NCBI RefSeq assembly: GCF_000935025.1
Contig: NZ_CP010836.1
Location: 186,001-250,000 of the forward strand
DNA length: 64,000 nucleotides
Direction of reading: 5' to 3'
Origin: Sphingomonas hengshuiensis
GTDB taxonomy: Bacteria > Pseudomonadota > Alphaproteobacteria > Sphingomonadales > Sphingomonadaceae
Under the pieces are notes generated by a model. The model did not search any database. It saw nothing but the letters and a program-made list of their open reading frames with translations, and had not been told where the DNA came from. Both the position numbers and the translations under genes were made by a program. Shown here one piece after another: positions 34,482 through 41,796 of this stretch. Positions within the stretch are counted from its first letter, which is position 1. Each line of letters begins with the position of its first letter.

Positions 34482-35602
34482 GGCTGCTGCAGCTTCCGAT
34501 GTCGGCTGACCCGGGGAAAGAGACCGCGCACGGTCTGCACGTCCTCGGCCCATAGGATATAGACCGAGTTGTTCGGCGTGTTGTGGTTGAGCACGATTGG
34601 AAGACGGCCGTTCGCGTAGCCGTAGCGCTTGGTGCTGCCGCCGACCGCTCCGTGCTTGTCGTCCGCCTCCGGGTCGAAATAGCGGTCATCTGCCATCAGG
34701 TCGAAAAAGGCCGCGTCACGAGACTCGTCGAGCGGAACGAGCGAGCCGAGCTTGCAGACGACTTCGAATTCGACCGTGCCCTTGGTGAAGGGCAGGGAGG
34801 GAAGCAGTTTGCCGATATGCTCGATTGCCTGCTCACTCGCGATGTATGCGACGATGATCACCTTCACGCTTTGGATCACGCTGGCGCCTAGGCGTTCATC
34901 GTCCTTTTCGAGATCCTCGATGATCTTGGGGATCTTGCCCTTCCACTTGCCGGCCTCTTCGTCGTAGCGGATCGCGCTGGTGCCGCTGGCGGTGAAGTCG
35001 TCGAGGAGCACCACGGTTTCGAACAGCGCGTCGTCGCCATCGGGCTCGGCGCCCGACATCTCCGTAAGGTCCTTCTTGAGGTTGTCGACCATGTCGGAGC
35101 TCTTGACCTCGGACACGTCGTAGGCGTGGAACACCTGCTCGTTCGAGATCGACGGGTTGGCGCGGCGGAACCAGTCGGTACGGGCCCCGTCGCTCATCCC
35201 GAGGTAGAGCGTGCGGCGGTGCAGCTTGCGATACTCGGCCGTCTCCATGATCGCCTTGATCCGATCGACCGCGACGCCGCTTCGTGCGCTCGCGGTCTCG
35301 ATCAGCCTGGGTCGGACGATCGTCGGAAAGGTCAGCTCGACCAGATGGTTCATCTCACCCGCGCTGAAAAAGATGAGGCGGTTGCAGACGAAGTCGTAGG
35401 CGGTGCGGCGCTGGCTTCCAACGTCGAACTGGGCGAGCCAGAGCGCGAGGCTCTCGATAAACCGCCTGCCGGGAGAGAACTGCTGATACTCGTCGTATTT
35501 GTAGCTCGAGAACGTCTCGAGCCGCGCCCGCTCACGCGCCTTCTCCTCGTCCGTCCAGTCCATGATCCTGGTCAGGAGAGCCTCGGCCAACTCCTTCTTC
35601 AC
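34478..35602 (-). CDS. Phosphoribosyltransferase-like protein (PRTase-CE type)
   Basis: 374 residues from GTG at 35602 with GGGAG at a spacing of seven. The PRPP-binding signature of type I phosphoribosyltransferases is visible as VVLLDDFTASGTS (197-209). The rest differs from housekeeping enzymes: a helical N-terminus (~1-100) and a long C-terminal part after ~250. This is the arrangement I associate with the PRTase-CE family of predicted conflict systems. It may make or break an N-glycosidic ribose-phosphate bond on a nucleotide signal or target. Followed without a gap by the ATPase gene. Confidence 0.78.
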   Translation of the reverse strand: MKKELAEALLTRIMDWTDEEKARERARLETFSSYKYDEYQQFSPGRRFIESLALWLAQFDVGSQRRTAYDFVCNRLIFFSAGEMNHLVELTFPTIVRPRLIETASARSGVAVDRIKAIMETAEYRKLHRRTLYLGMSDGARTDWFRRANPSISNEQVFHAYDVSEVKSSDMVDNLKKDLTEMSGAEPDGDDALFETVVLLDDFTASGTSAIRYDEEAGKWKGKIPKIIEDLEKDDERLGASVIQSVKVIIVAYIASEQAIEHIGKLLPSLPFTKGTVEFEVVCKLGSLVPLDESRDAAFFDLMADDRYFDPEADDKHGAVGGSTKRYGYANGRLPIVLNHNTPNNSVYILWAEDVQTVRGLFPRVSRHRKLQQP

Positions 35603-35698
35603 GCAGTCGCTCCCGGTGCTTGCCGCTGTCGTCCAGCGCGACCGGCCCCTCTCTGCGCTAGCAATACACGGCAGCCCGGCGATTGCATCAGGATTCGG

Positions 35699-36112
35699 TT
35701 AGATTGCGGGGTTGCCTACAGGTGAAGCATCCGAACTGGCTTCTTTCCCTCGTTTGCCCGACGTCACCTTGGCCACGGCATCAATGACCGCGACCAGCCG
35801 TTCGGCTCCCTGCGGGGTCTGATCCCAGGCGCGTCGGACCGACGCTTCCAGCTTCGCCCAGGCCGCACGCTTCCTGACTTCCTTGGGGGCGGCATCGTCG
35901 TCGTCTTCACCATGCGGATTGATCCCCAGTGCGTTGCAAATTCGCAAGACGTTGCCGCTGACAGTGCGAAACTGGCCGTCGAGGATGCGCGACGTCTGGC
36001 CCGGATCCACGCTCGCGATCGCAGCCAATTCGGCGTTGGAGAGCGAGGTCTTCGCACGCCGCCGCCGGATCAGTCCGACCAACTTTTCTCTTTCCTCCCG
36101 ACTCGGCTTCAT
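35699..36112 (-). CDS. Helix-turn-helix (XRE-like) regulator
   Basis: 137 residues from the ATG at 36112; the ATG at 36124 lies inside the operator and is less likely. The helix-turn-helix is in LSNAELAAIASVDPGQTSRI with FRTVSGNVLRICNALGINP. An acidic linker (GEDDDDAAP) and a second helical part follow. It stands 96 bp upstream of the PRTase gene in the same direction and is divergent from the NADAR gene, with a palindromic operator over the shared promoter. Probable repressor of both arms. Confidence 0.82.
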   Translation of the reverse strand: MKPSREEREKLVGLIRRRRAKTSLSNAELAAIASVDPGQTSRILDGQFRTVSGNVLRICNALGINPHGEDDDDAAPKEVRKRAAWAKLEASVRRAWDQTPQGAERLVAVIDAVAKVTSGKRGKEASSDASPVGNPAI

Positions 36113-36145
36113 GCATATTAGCATGCATATTCGGTGCTAATATGC
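36113..36145. promoter_or_regulatory. Palindromic operator between regulator and NADAR gene
   Basis: GCATATTAGCA (36113-36123) and TGCTAATATGC (36135-36145) are perfect inverse repeats 11 bp apart, with a further GCATAT half-site in between. The element directly abuts the regulator start (36112) and ends 15 bp before the NADAR start, so binding should shut both genes. Confidence 0.7.
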
Positions 36146-36160
36146 AATAGGAGTTAGTCG

Positions 36161-36649
36161 ATGGCCGAGGACGAGATCCGCTTTTACCGGGCGAGCGAGA
36201 AGCCCTACGGCGCCTTTAGCAACCTCTATCGTCGTGCGGTCGAGTTTGAGGGCGAGACTTTCGCCACCAGCGAACACGCCTATCAGGCGGGCAAGGCAAG
36301 GAAGCCGGAGGTTCGAGACTGGGTTCTCTCGGCGCCGTCGCCGGCGCTGGTCGCAATGGCCGCCCATGGCCTCTACTACTGGGACATCGCACCCGGGTGG
36401 TCGCGCACGAAGTTCGACCGGATGCGCGGCGTTCTTCGCGCCAAGTTCACCCAGCACGAGGATCTGAAAGAGATGCTGCTCGCGACCGGTGACGCGCGTC
36501 TCGTCGAGAGCGCGACGGTGGACAACGAGGTCAATCGGCTCTGGGGCGAAGTGAACGGCGAGGGGCGCAACATGCTCGGACAGCTCCTCATGGAGCTTCG
36601 CGCGAGCCTCCGCGAGGAGGCGTCCAGCCCTACGCGCAGGGCGGCCTGA
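36161..36649 (+). CDS. NADAR-domain protein (YbiA/DUF1768 family)
   Basis: 162 residues; AGGAG at a spacing of seven ahead of the ATG. NADAR motifs in order: YGAFSNLY (16-23), TSEHAYQAGKA (36-46), MRGVLRAKF (88-96) and VDNEVNRLWGEVNGEGRNML (120-139), including the Glu and Trp-Gly residues of the active site. NADAR proteins hydrolyse N-glycosidic bonds of ADP-ribose-linked or riboflavin-pathway compounds, and some act as antitoxins that reverse guanine ADP-ribosylation. Here it stands alone on the plus strand amid the PRTase, kinase and HAD genes. Confidence 0.9.
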   Translation: MAEDEIRFYRASEKPYGAFSNLYRRAVEFEGETFATSEHAYQAGKARKPEVRDWVLSAPSPALVAMAAHGLYYWDIAPGWSRTKFDRMRGVLRAKFTQHEDLKEMLLATGDARLVESATVDNEVNRLWGEVNGEGRNMLGQLLMELRASLREEASSPTRRAA

Positions 36650-36658
36650 CGCCGGGGC

Positions 36659-37597
36659 TCAGAACGCGGCCAGTATCGTCCTGGCGTGCTGTGGGCCGCG
36701 CTCGCGGAAGAGTCCGCGGGCTCCGATGTACGCGCAGTTCGCCGCGGCCAGGCGCTGACCCGACTTGACCCCGGAAAGGACGATCGGGAGCGACAGGCCT
36801 TCGGAGCCCCGTACGCCCGCCTGTATGATCGCGTCGATTAGGCCGAGCGTGACCATGTCGCCCGCGCCGCAGGTGTCTTTCACCACGCCCGCATCGATCG
36901 CCTCGCACCGGTATGCAGCCCCGTCGTGCCGCACCTCTAGGCCGAATCGACCGGCGGTGACGATGCTGAAGGCCTCGGGCCGCAGCCGTTCGGCCACGTC
37001 GGGATCGAGCCGGTCCGCCGAATACTTAAAGATATGCGCGGCGGAGAGCGCTCGTTCGAACAGGTCCGGGTCCGAAATCGACGAGGGTTCGAAGTGGACG
37101 ATCGCGCCTCCGTCGGCTGCCGCCTCCATCGCGTCGCAGATCGCCGCCGAGACTCTGTCCGCGTAGAAAACGGCGCACGAAGACACCGCGGGTCGCGCCG
37201 GCTCCAGTTCACGCAGCGTGATCGGTTCGAAGCCGCCGAACCTTTCGAACGAGTGCGGGCAGACGAAGGAGAAGCTGTGGTCGCTTGACGCCAGATCCAG
37301 CATCTCGACGATCACCGGCGTCCTGATCTCCTCGTCGAGCCAGACTAGCTTGGTGTCCGCTCCGGCGAGGCGGAGATCTCGCTCGAGCCGCTCGCCGACC
37401 CGATCGGTTCCCAGTCGCAGCAGCGGGATCACGGAGCGGCCCAGCATCGCGAGCGAGATCAGCACGTTACCGCACGATCCGCCGAGCTCCTCGAAGAGTG
37501 GCTCCTGCTCGTCGACGTGGATGCGGTCCAGCGCGACCAGTCCGGTGCCGACCACCTGGCCGTAGGATGCGGACATGGAATGCATCTGAAAGTTCAT
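36659..37597 (-). CDS. PfkB family carbohydrate/nucleoside kinase
   Basis: 312 residues from the ATG at 37597, overlapping the SIS-HAD stop (ATGA). PfkB signatures: ELGGSCGNVLISLAMLG (38-54) and KDTCGAGDMV (240-249) with the catalytic Asp and anion-hole glycines. Ribokinase, adenosine kinase and sugar kinase members share these, so the sugar or nucleoside substrate is open. Tight coupling to the SIS-HAD gene points to successive steps on one sugar phosphate. Convergent with the NADAR gene, nine bases away. Confidence 0.88.
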   Translation of the reverse strand: MNFQMHSMSASYGQVVGTGLVALDRIHVDEQEPLFEELGGSCGNVLISLAMLGRSVIPLLRLGTDRVGERLERDLRLAGADTKLVWLDEEIRTPVIVEMLDLASSDHSFSFVCPHSFERFGGFEPITLRELEPARPAVSSCAVFYADRVSAAICDAMEAAADGGAIVHFEPSSISDPDLFERALSAAHIFKYSADRLDPDVAERLRPEAFSIVTAGRFGLEVRHDGAAYRCEAIDAGVVKDTCGAGDMVTLGLIDAIIQAGVRGSEGLSLPIVLSGVKSGQRLAAANCAYIGARGLFRERGPQHARTILAAF

Positions 37598-39504
37598 GCG
37601 GGACTCGCGCTGAGGAAATCGAGGTCGAGGCGAGCATGCCCGCTTTCGGTGCGGAGCGCGCGCAGAATCCGCAGCAGCGCAACCGGCCCCGACGAGGCGC
37701 GTCCGAACAGCGACCAGCTGCCCCCGAGATGGCCGCACACTCCGTCGACGCTGACGCTCGGCGAGCGCCTCAGTAACTCGGTATCGTTTCCGCCTGGCTC
37801 GCCGCTGTCGCCGATTGCTAGAACGTGGTGATCGGAGCCCATTCGCCGGTGCATCTCGTCGGTCACCGCAGTCTTGCTGGTGGCCGATGGGAGAAGGTCG
37901 AAGCTGTGGTGCGAGCTCAGTGCCTTGATGCGACCGTCTGCGACTGCGGCGAAACCGGCCACGCGGGAGGCGAAGGCTGCCGGATCCGTGAGCTCGTCGT
38001 GCCGTATCGTGATCTGGACCTCGCCCCGCTTGAGCCTGGTTCCCGGGGCAAGCAGCGACTGCCCCTCGATCCAGTCGGCGAGAGCGACGAGATTGGCGTC
38101 GGCTTCGGGGCGGTCGTTCTCGATGTCCGCGTCCAGCGTTCGCACATGGCCGCCGTTGTAGTAGCCGACCGCGACAGTCGAATGTAGCCTCTCGGGCAGA
38201 GCCTTTCGCAGCGCGTCGCCGGCAGACCCGCCTCGCCCCGTCGCGAAACCTATCGAGATACCGGCGTCGGCGAGGCGGACCAGTTCGGAAATGATTTCCG
38301 GCGCGGGCGGATCCAGTCGGGCTTCGGTGGTAACCACCGTTCCGTCGTAGTCAAGCAAGATGCCGCCGATGCAGGCATTGGACAGCCCTTTCAGCCACGC
38401 CTTCCGGGCCTCCGGCGCGTCGCCGACCGGGCAGGTCGGGTCGTCATAATGGTGCACGGCTTGGAGCTTGTGGCGCACTGCGGGGTCGAGCGCGCTGGCA
38501 AGTTCCGCGAGGCCGGTGTCGCCGTAGATGGCTCCCGCGAACTCGCCCCGTCCTGGTCGGCCGGGATCGATTCCGGCCGCGTCGCCAAGGGCTCGGACCA
38601 CGTCCAGGCCGTCCGCGATCGAGACCGCCGTTCCAAAGCGGCCTGCGTGGCCGAGGTCGATCTCGACCGCGCGGATAGTGTCTGGCAGGGCGCTGCGGAT
38701 GCCGGCCCAAATGTCGCGGGACGTCGCCGCCGTCACCGAAATCACCAGCATGCTGTCCGGATGCCGGGCGGCCCAGACGTGTCGACCGTGAGCAAAGTTC
38801 CTGAAGTCGGCGCGCTGGACCGGCGCGATTGCGGTCTCCCACAGGGAGGTCTCGATCAGCGTTGCGATCGTGCGGCACTGAGGATCGTGCAGGACGACAA
38901 CGGTGTCGCCAGGTCTGAGGTCGATGCTGCGGGGCGCAGCTGCGACGCGCTCGACCTCGCCTGCCAGGCGGCCGACCGTCTCGGTCGAGCCGGATTGGCT
39001 CGAGACCATGTCGGCCGCGGCCAGCATGCAGGTCGCCATAGCGACGAGCGAATGGGTGGCGAGGAAGCCGTCCTTGCGTTCGGCCACGGGCGCGACGAGC
39101 ACCCGGCAGCGATCTTCCCGCGCCGCCGCGACGGCCGCCGCGCCATCCCGGTTGACGGTCAAAATCGTCACGCCTGATGCCGCCGAGGCCAGTGCTGCGG
39201 TCAGCGCCGCGACGGCGTCGGGATTGTCGGCACCGGCGCTAAATATCCACACGTCGCAACCGGACATGTCGTCCCCGGCCACCACGAACTCCATCGGGGT
39301 CTGCACGGTCGTCGGTCCGTGGCCGAATGTCGTCCGGCAACGGGCGAAGAACTCCGCCATGATCGCCGATCCCCCGGATCCGATCGCGATGGCGGGCCGG
39401 CCCGCATTCGCGCGCAGCGCGTCCGCGAGCGCGCCGAGCGGCCCGTCGGCAGCTAGGCGCACGGTCTCGACGAGTGTCGAGAGCTTGTCGGCGAAGACTG
39501 TCAT
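37594..39504 (-). CDS. SIS domain - HAD phosphatase fusion
   Basis: 636 residues; AGGAAA six bases before the ATG at 39504. The N-terminal half is a sugar-isomerase (SIS) double domain: AIGSGGSAIMAEFF (40-53), VWIFSAGADNPD (85-96), then VVVLHDPQCRTIATLIETSL. The C-terminal half (~378-620) is a Cof/sucrose-phosphatase-like HAD: GGILLDYDGTVV (380-391, Asp385 and Asp387), ATGRGG, Lys544 and the metal site GDSGEPGGND (565-574). SIS binds or isomerises phosphosugars and HAD removes phosphate; joining them in one chain is unusual. First gene of a pair with the kinase. Confidence 0.88.
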   Translation of the reverse strand: MTVFADKLSTLVETVRLAADGPLGALADALRANAGRPAIAIGSGGSAIMAEFFARCRTTFGHGPTTVQTPMEFVVAGDDMSGCDVWIFSAGADNPDAVAALTAALASAASGVTILTVNRDGAAAVAAAREDRCRVLVAPVAERKDGFLATHSLVAMATCMLAAADMVSSQSGSTETVGRLAGEVERVAAAPRSIDLRPGDTVVVLHDPQCRTIATLIETSLWETAIAPVQRADFRNFAHGRHVWAARHPDSMLVISVTAATSRDIWAGIRSALPDTIRAVEIDLGHAGRFGTAVSIADGLDVVRALGDAAGIDPGRPGRGEFAGAIYGDTGLAELASALDPAVRHKLQAVHHYDDPTCPVGDAPEARKAWLKGLSNACIGGILLDYDGTVVTTEARLDPPAPEIISELVRLADAGISIGFATGRGGSAGDALRKALPERLHSTVAVGYYNGGHVRTLDADIENDRPEADANLVALADWIEGQSLLAPGTRLKRGEVQITIRHDELTDPAAFASRVAGFAAVADGRIKALSSHHSFDLLPSATSKTAVTDEMHRRMGSDHHVLAIGDSGEPGGNDTELLRRSPSVSVDGVCGHLGGSWSLFGRASSGPVALLRILRALRTESGHARLDLDFLSASPA

Positions 39505-40002
39505 CGGCGCTTTCCTATCAGCAATTCACGAACGTTCGACCCGCTGTTCGATCCATCAGTGAAAACTTTTGCCGACCCTACCGGCGAACCGGGCGACTCA
39601 CTGCGTAATGTTCTCTATATGTTCTCTGAGATTATGTCGACGGAATGTGCGGCGGCCCGCCAAGACGGAGCTCGGCGAGCTTAGCGGCGTCCTAATCCCA
39701 AGCTGCTGTCCGCACTTTCAGGGCTATATCGAACCGATCAGTCGGCTCATGAACAGATGGCCGGTTGCGGTAAGCGTTCACGCTAGCGTGAACGGCCAGA
39801 ATTGGCTCTTAGCGGCTTTGGCAATCTCCTGAACGAGCGTCCGCTTTGTGTATCGGGCCTTCCGAAGGACGTCTGCCTACAAGCGGCCCAAGAGCGGTCG
39901 ATTACGCCAAGCCCTCCGGCACTCTAAAAGGATGAGAAATGCCATTGCTGATGCAAGTTTGCCTTCGGTGAATTTCTGCCCTGTATGAACCCTTGCAGGG
40001 TA
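39505..40002. other. Gene-free stretch with a 20-bp perfect palindrome
   Basis: About 500 bp between the SIS-HAD gene and the integrase. An 87-codon frame at 39569-39832 has no family features or start signal and is not called. CGTTCACGCTAGCGTGAACG (39775-39794) is a perfect 20-bp palindrome. A tandem ATGTTCTCT pair lies at 39608-39630, near the expected promoter of the SIS-HAD gene. Confidence 0.5.
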
Positions 40003-41259
40003 TCAGCGCCACTGCGGACGCAACTGATCTTTTAACTGCTCGACCGACACCTGTCCGTAGAACTTATCGATCATATCCGGGGACGTGCCGCAGTTTCGCG
40101 CGAGGGCAAAAACATCGACCCCAGCGATGAGCTGCTGACTGATGTAGAAGTGCCGGAAACTGTAACTGTCACGTTTCATGCCGCGGTGGTCTGTCTTCAG
40201 CTCGGCCGCTTCAAGCAGCGACGTAAGGCTATTGTTGATGGATGTAAGCCGGTTGCCGTTTGCGGCGGCAAACACTGGATCTTTATCCGCAGGCTCGGCG
40301 CCGTGATGGCCGGCTTTCCACAGATCCCAGAGCCTGTCGAATTCGTGCAACGTGCCTTCAAGCGGAATAAACTCGCGAGCCTTACCCTTGCCGCGCGCAC
40401 GTATGCGGATGTCCCTATCGCGCGCTGGCTTGGTTCTGCCTTCGCGGTAATGCAGGATGTCACCCCAGTTAAGATTGCGGATCTCGGTCGGCCTCATGCC
40501 GGACGCGGCGGCGATGGTGATATATGCGTAGAGAATTTGCCGATCACGCTTCACCTCGCTGTTGATCGATTTTTCCCAAATGCGATTCTGGGCCAGCTTC
40601 AGCAGCTTTTGCATCTCGGAGATCGAGAAGCTGGGTCGCGGGGATGGTGGAACACGTGGCGTATCCACATCAGGAATTTGCGCTTGGTTGAGATATCCCC
40701 ACTTCGCGCCCTGTCGAAATAGCTGCCGTAGGACGACCGCTTCGCCGCGCTGGGTGCTTAGGCTGGACGCGCCGCGAAGATCGGTCGCAGGCCGACGCAG
40801 CCGCTTACCGCCGCGCTCATATTCGATGTGCGTTTGATCGGCGCCAGGACCCGTTGTCCAATAGCTCTTTCGCCACTCCTGGTATCGCGCGACATCGTGA
40901 TCGGTGATCGCCTCGATGGCTTTCTTGCCGAAGTAGGGAATAAAGTAACGACGGATCAGTGACGCATGCCGGCGATCAACACCGGCGCGACGTTCCCCTC
41001 GCTCAACCTCGCGCTCCAACTGCTTGATAAACTCTTCGGCAACGCGTTCGAAAGAACGTTGCACGGGGCGGAGGCCGTTTTCGGAGCGGTAGGTTGCATC
41101 GCGCCAAATCTTGTCTGCTTTTCGTCGCGCGTCCGCTTCATCCGACGTGCCCAGCGAATTTCTGATCTGTCCTGCGCCGCGGATGCTGAAGCGCACCCAC
41201 CAGATCGAGCTGCCCTTGCGTTGGAAAATCTTAAACTGCTCTGCCCGCGCATCTGACAT
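40003..41259 (-). CDS. Tyrosine recombinase (island integrase)
   Basis: 418 residues. An N-terminal arm- and core-binding part (FERVAEEFIKQLEREVERGE, VARYQEWRKSYW) is followed by the catalytic domain with Arg256 in GMRPTEIRNLNW, the second box YSFRHF (366-371, Tyr in place of the usual His before the second Arg), and nucleophile Tyr401 in DKFYGQ. Complete and undamaged. It sits 220 bp from tRNA-Phe inside the att repeat, so it is the enzyme that integrates and excises this island. Confidence 0.93.
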   Translation of the reverse strand: MSDARAEQFKIFQRKGSSIWWVRFSIRGAGQIRNSLGTSDEADARRKADKIWRDATYRSENGLRPVQRSFERVAEEFIKQLEREVERGERRAGVDRRHASLIRRYFIPYFGKKAIEAITDHDVARYQEWRKSYWTTGPGADQTHIEYERGGKRLRRPATDLRGASSLSTQRGEAVVLRQLFRQGAKWGYLNQAQIPDVDTPRVPPSPRPSFSISEMQKLLKLAQNRIWEKSINSEVKRDRQILYAYITIAAASGMRPTEIRNLNWGDILHYREGRTKPARDRDIRIRARGKGKAREFIPLEGTLHEFDRLWDLWKAGHHGAEPADKDPVFAAANGNRLTSINNSLTSLLEAAELKTDHRGMKRDSYSFRHFYISQQLIAGVDVFALARNCGTSPDMIDKFYGQVSVEQLKDQLRPQWR

Positions 41260-41398
41260 GCGTCTTGCCCCTTGCGATCATAGCGCACGGCGGTACGCGG
41301 AGTGCCCTGCCTGTGCTTGAAATGTGCGAGATTGCACCTCTTTGCGCTGGGTCCCGAATCCTAGGTCCTTGAGATCCTTGGGATGCGCAAATTGGGCT

Positions 41399-41415
41399 GT
41401 GCTAGCACTGTGCTA
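41399..41415 (+). promoter_or_regulatory. Candidate integrase arm-type sites, right end
   Basis: Two GTGCTA motifs at 41399 and 41410, 11 bp apart and in the same orientation as the pair at the left end. They lie 64 bp inside the right att repeat, between it and the integrase start. Confidence 0.45.
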
Positions 41416-41478
41416 GCCTACTTCCGCTCAAAGGGTAGGGCAACCCAATGCTAAGTTGCTGATTTTGCTGTAAAGTTG

Positions 41479-41523
41479 TGGTGCCCGGGGACGGATTCGA
41501 ACCGCCGACACTGCGATTTTCAG
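41479..41523. repeat. Right attachment repeat, inside tRNA-Phe
   Basis: The 45 bp identical to 20926-20970. They form the 3' part of the intact tRNA gene, so integration leaves the tRNA functional. Confidence 0.92.
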
Positions 41524-41554
41524 TCGCATGCTCTACCAACTGAGCTACCCGGGC
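41479..41554 (-). tRNA. tRNA-Phe (GAA)
   Basis: 76 nt on the minus strand with encoded CCA. The acceptor GCCCGGG pairs with CCCGGGC; the D arm has GCTCAGTTGGTAGAGC; the anticodon stem GCGAC/GTCGC-type arm encloses the loop CTGAAAA with anticodon GAA; the T arm contains GGTTCGAATCC. It follows yacG by 53 bp and marks the right border of the island. Confidence 0.97.
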
Positions 41555-41607
41555 ATCGTCCGGCGGGCCGGAGCGAAAGAGGACCGACCGAAGCCGGAAG
41601 CGGGCTC

Positions 41608-41793
41608 TTAGTCGCGGCTTTCGTTCCTGTCCAGCCCGCTAAGTGCATCGGGATCTACCGGATCGCCGGGAACGCGATAGCCTTCGCCGAGCCAGTTGAG
41701 CAGATCGCGATCCTTGCAGCCGCGGCTGCAAAAGGGTTTGAACTCGGGGGTGGGGGCCTGCCCGCAGATCGGGCAGCCTTCGCGCTTGGCCAA
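41608..41793 (-). CDS. yacG: DNA gyrase inhibitor YacG
   Basis: 61 residues. The zinc-binding cysteines lie at 7, 10, 22 and 26 (GCPICG ... PFCSRGCKDRD), the YacG pattern, followed by LLNWLGEGYRVPG and an acidic tail. Binds gyrase and blocks DNA binding in E. coli. Three bases after the RNase gene, hence the last gene of the infA-maf-rng-yacG group. Confidence 0.92.
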   Translation of the reverse strand: MAKREGCPICGQAPTPEFKPFCSRGCKDRDLLNWLGEGYRVPGDPVDPDALSGLDRNESRD

Positions 41794-41796
41794 TGT

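Larger units (their letters stand above)
20926..41523. mobile_element. Genomic island integrated at tRNA-Phe(GAA)
   Basis: The element lies between perfect 45-bp direct repeats (20926-20970 and 41479-41523) equal to the 3' part of tRNA-Phe from the anticodon arm to CCA; one unit plus interior is about 20.55 kb. An intact tyrosine recombinase sits just inside the tRNA-proximal end. Cargo consists of plasmid- and phage-type hypotheticals, an IS, a serine recombinase and a probable conflict gene set. No conjugation or phage structural genes are recognisable, so it is a non-self-transmissible or mobilisable island. Confidence 0.9.

Noticed and set aside
39569..39832. 87-codon plus-strand frame beside the integrase
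   Set aside because: No ribosome-binding site or family; contains the 20-bp palindrome and looks non-coding.
20926..41523. Prophage or conjugative element
   Set aside because: No capsid, terminase, portal, relaxase, coupling protein or type IV secretion genes are recognisable in the interval.
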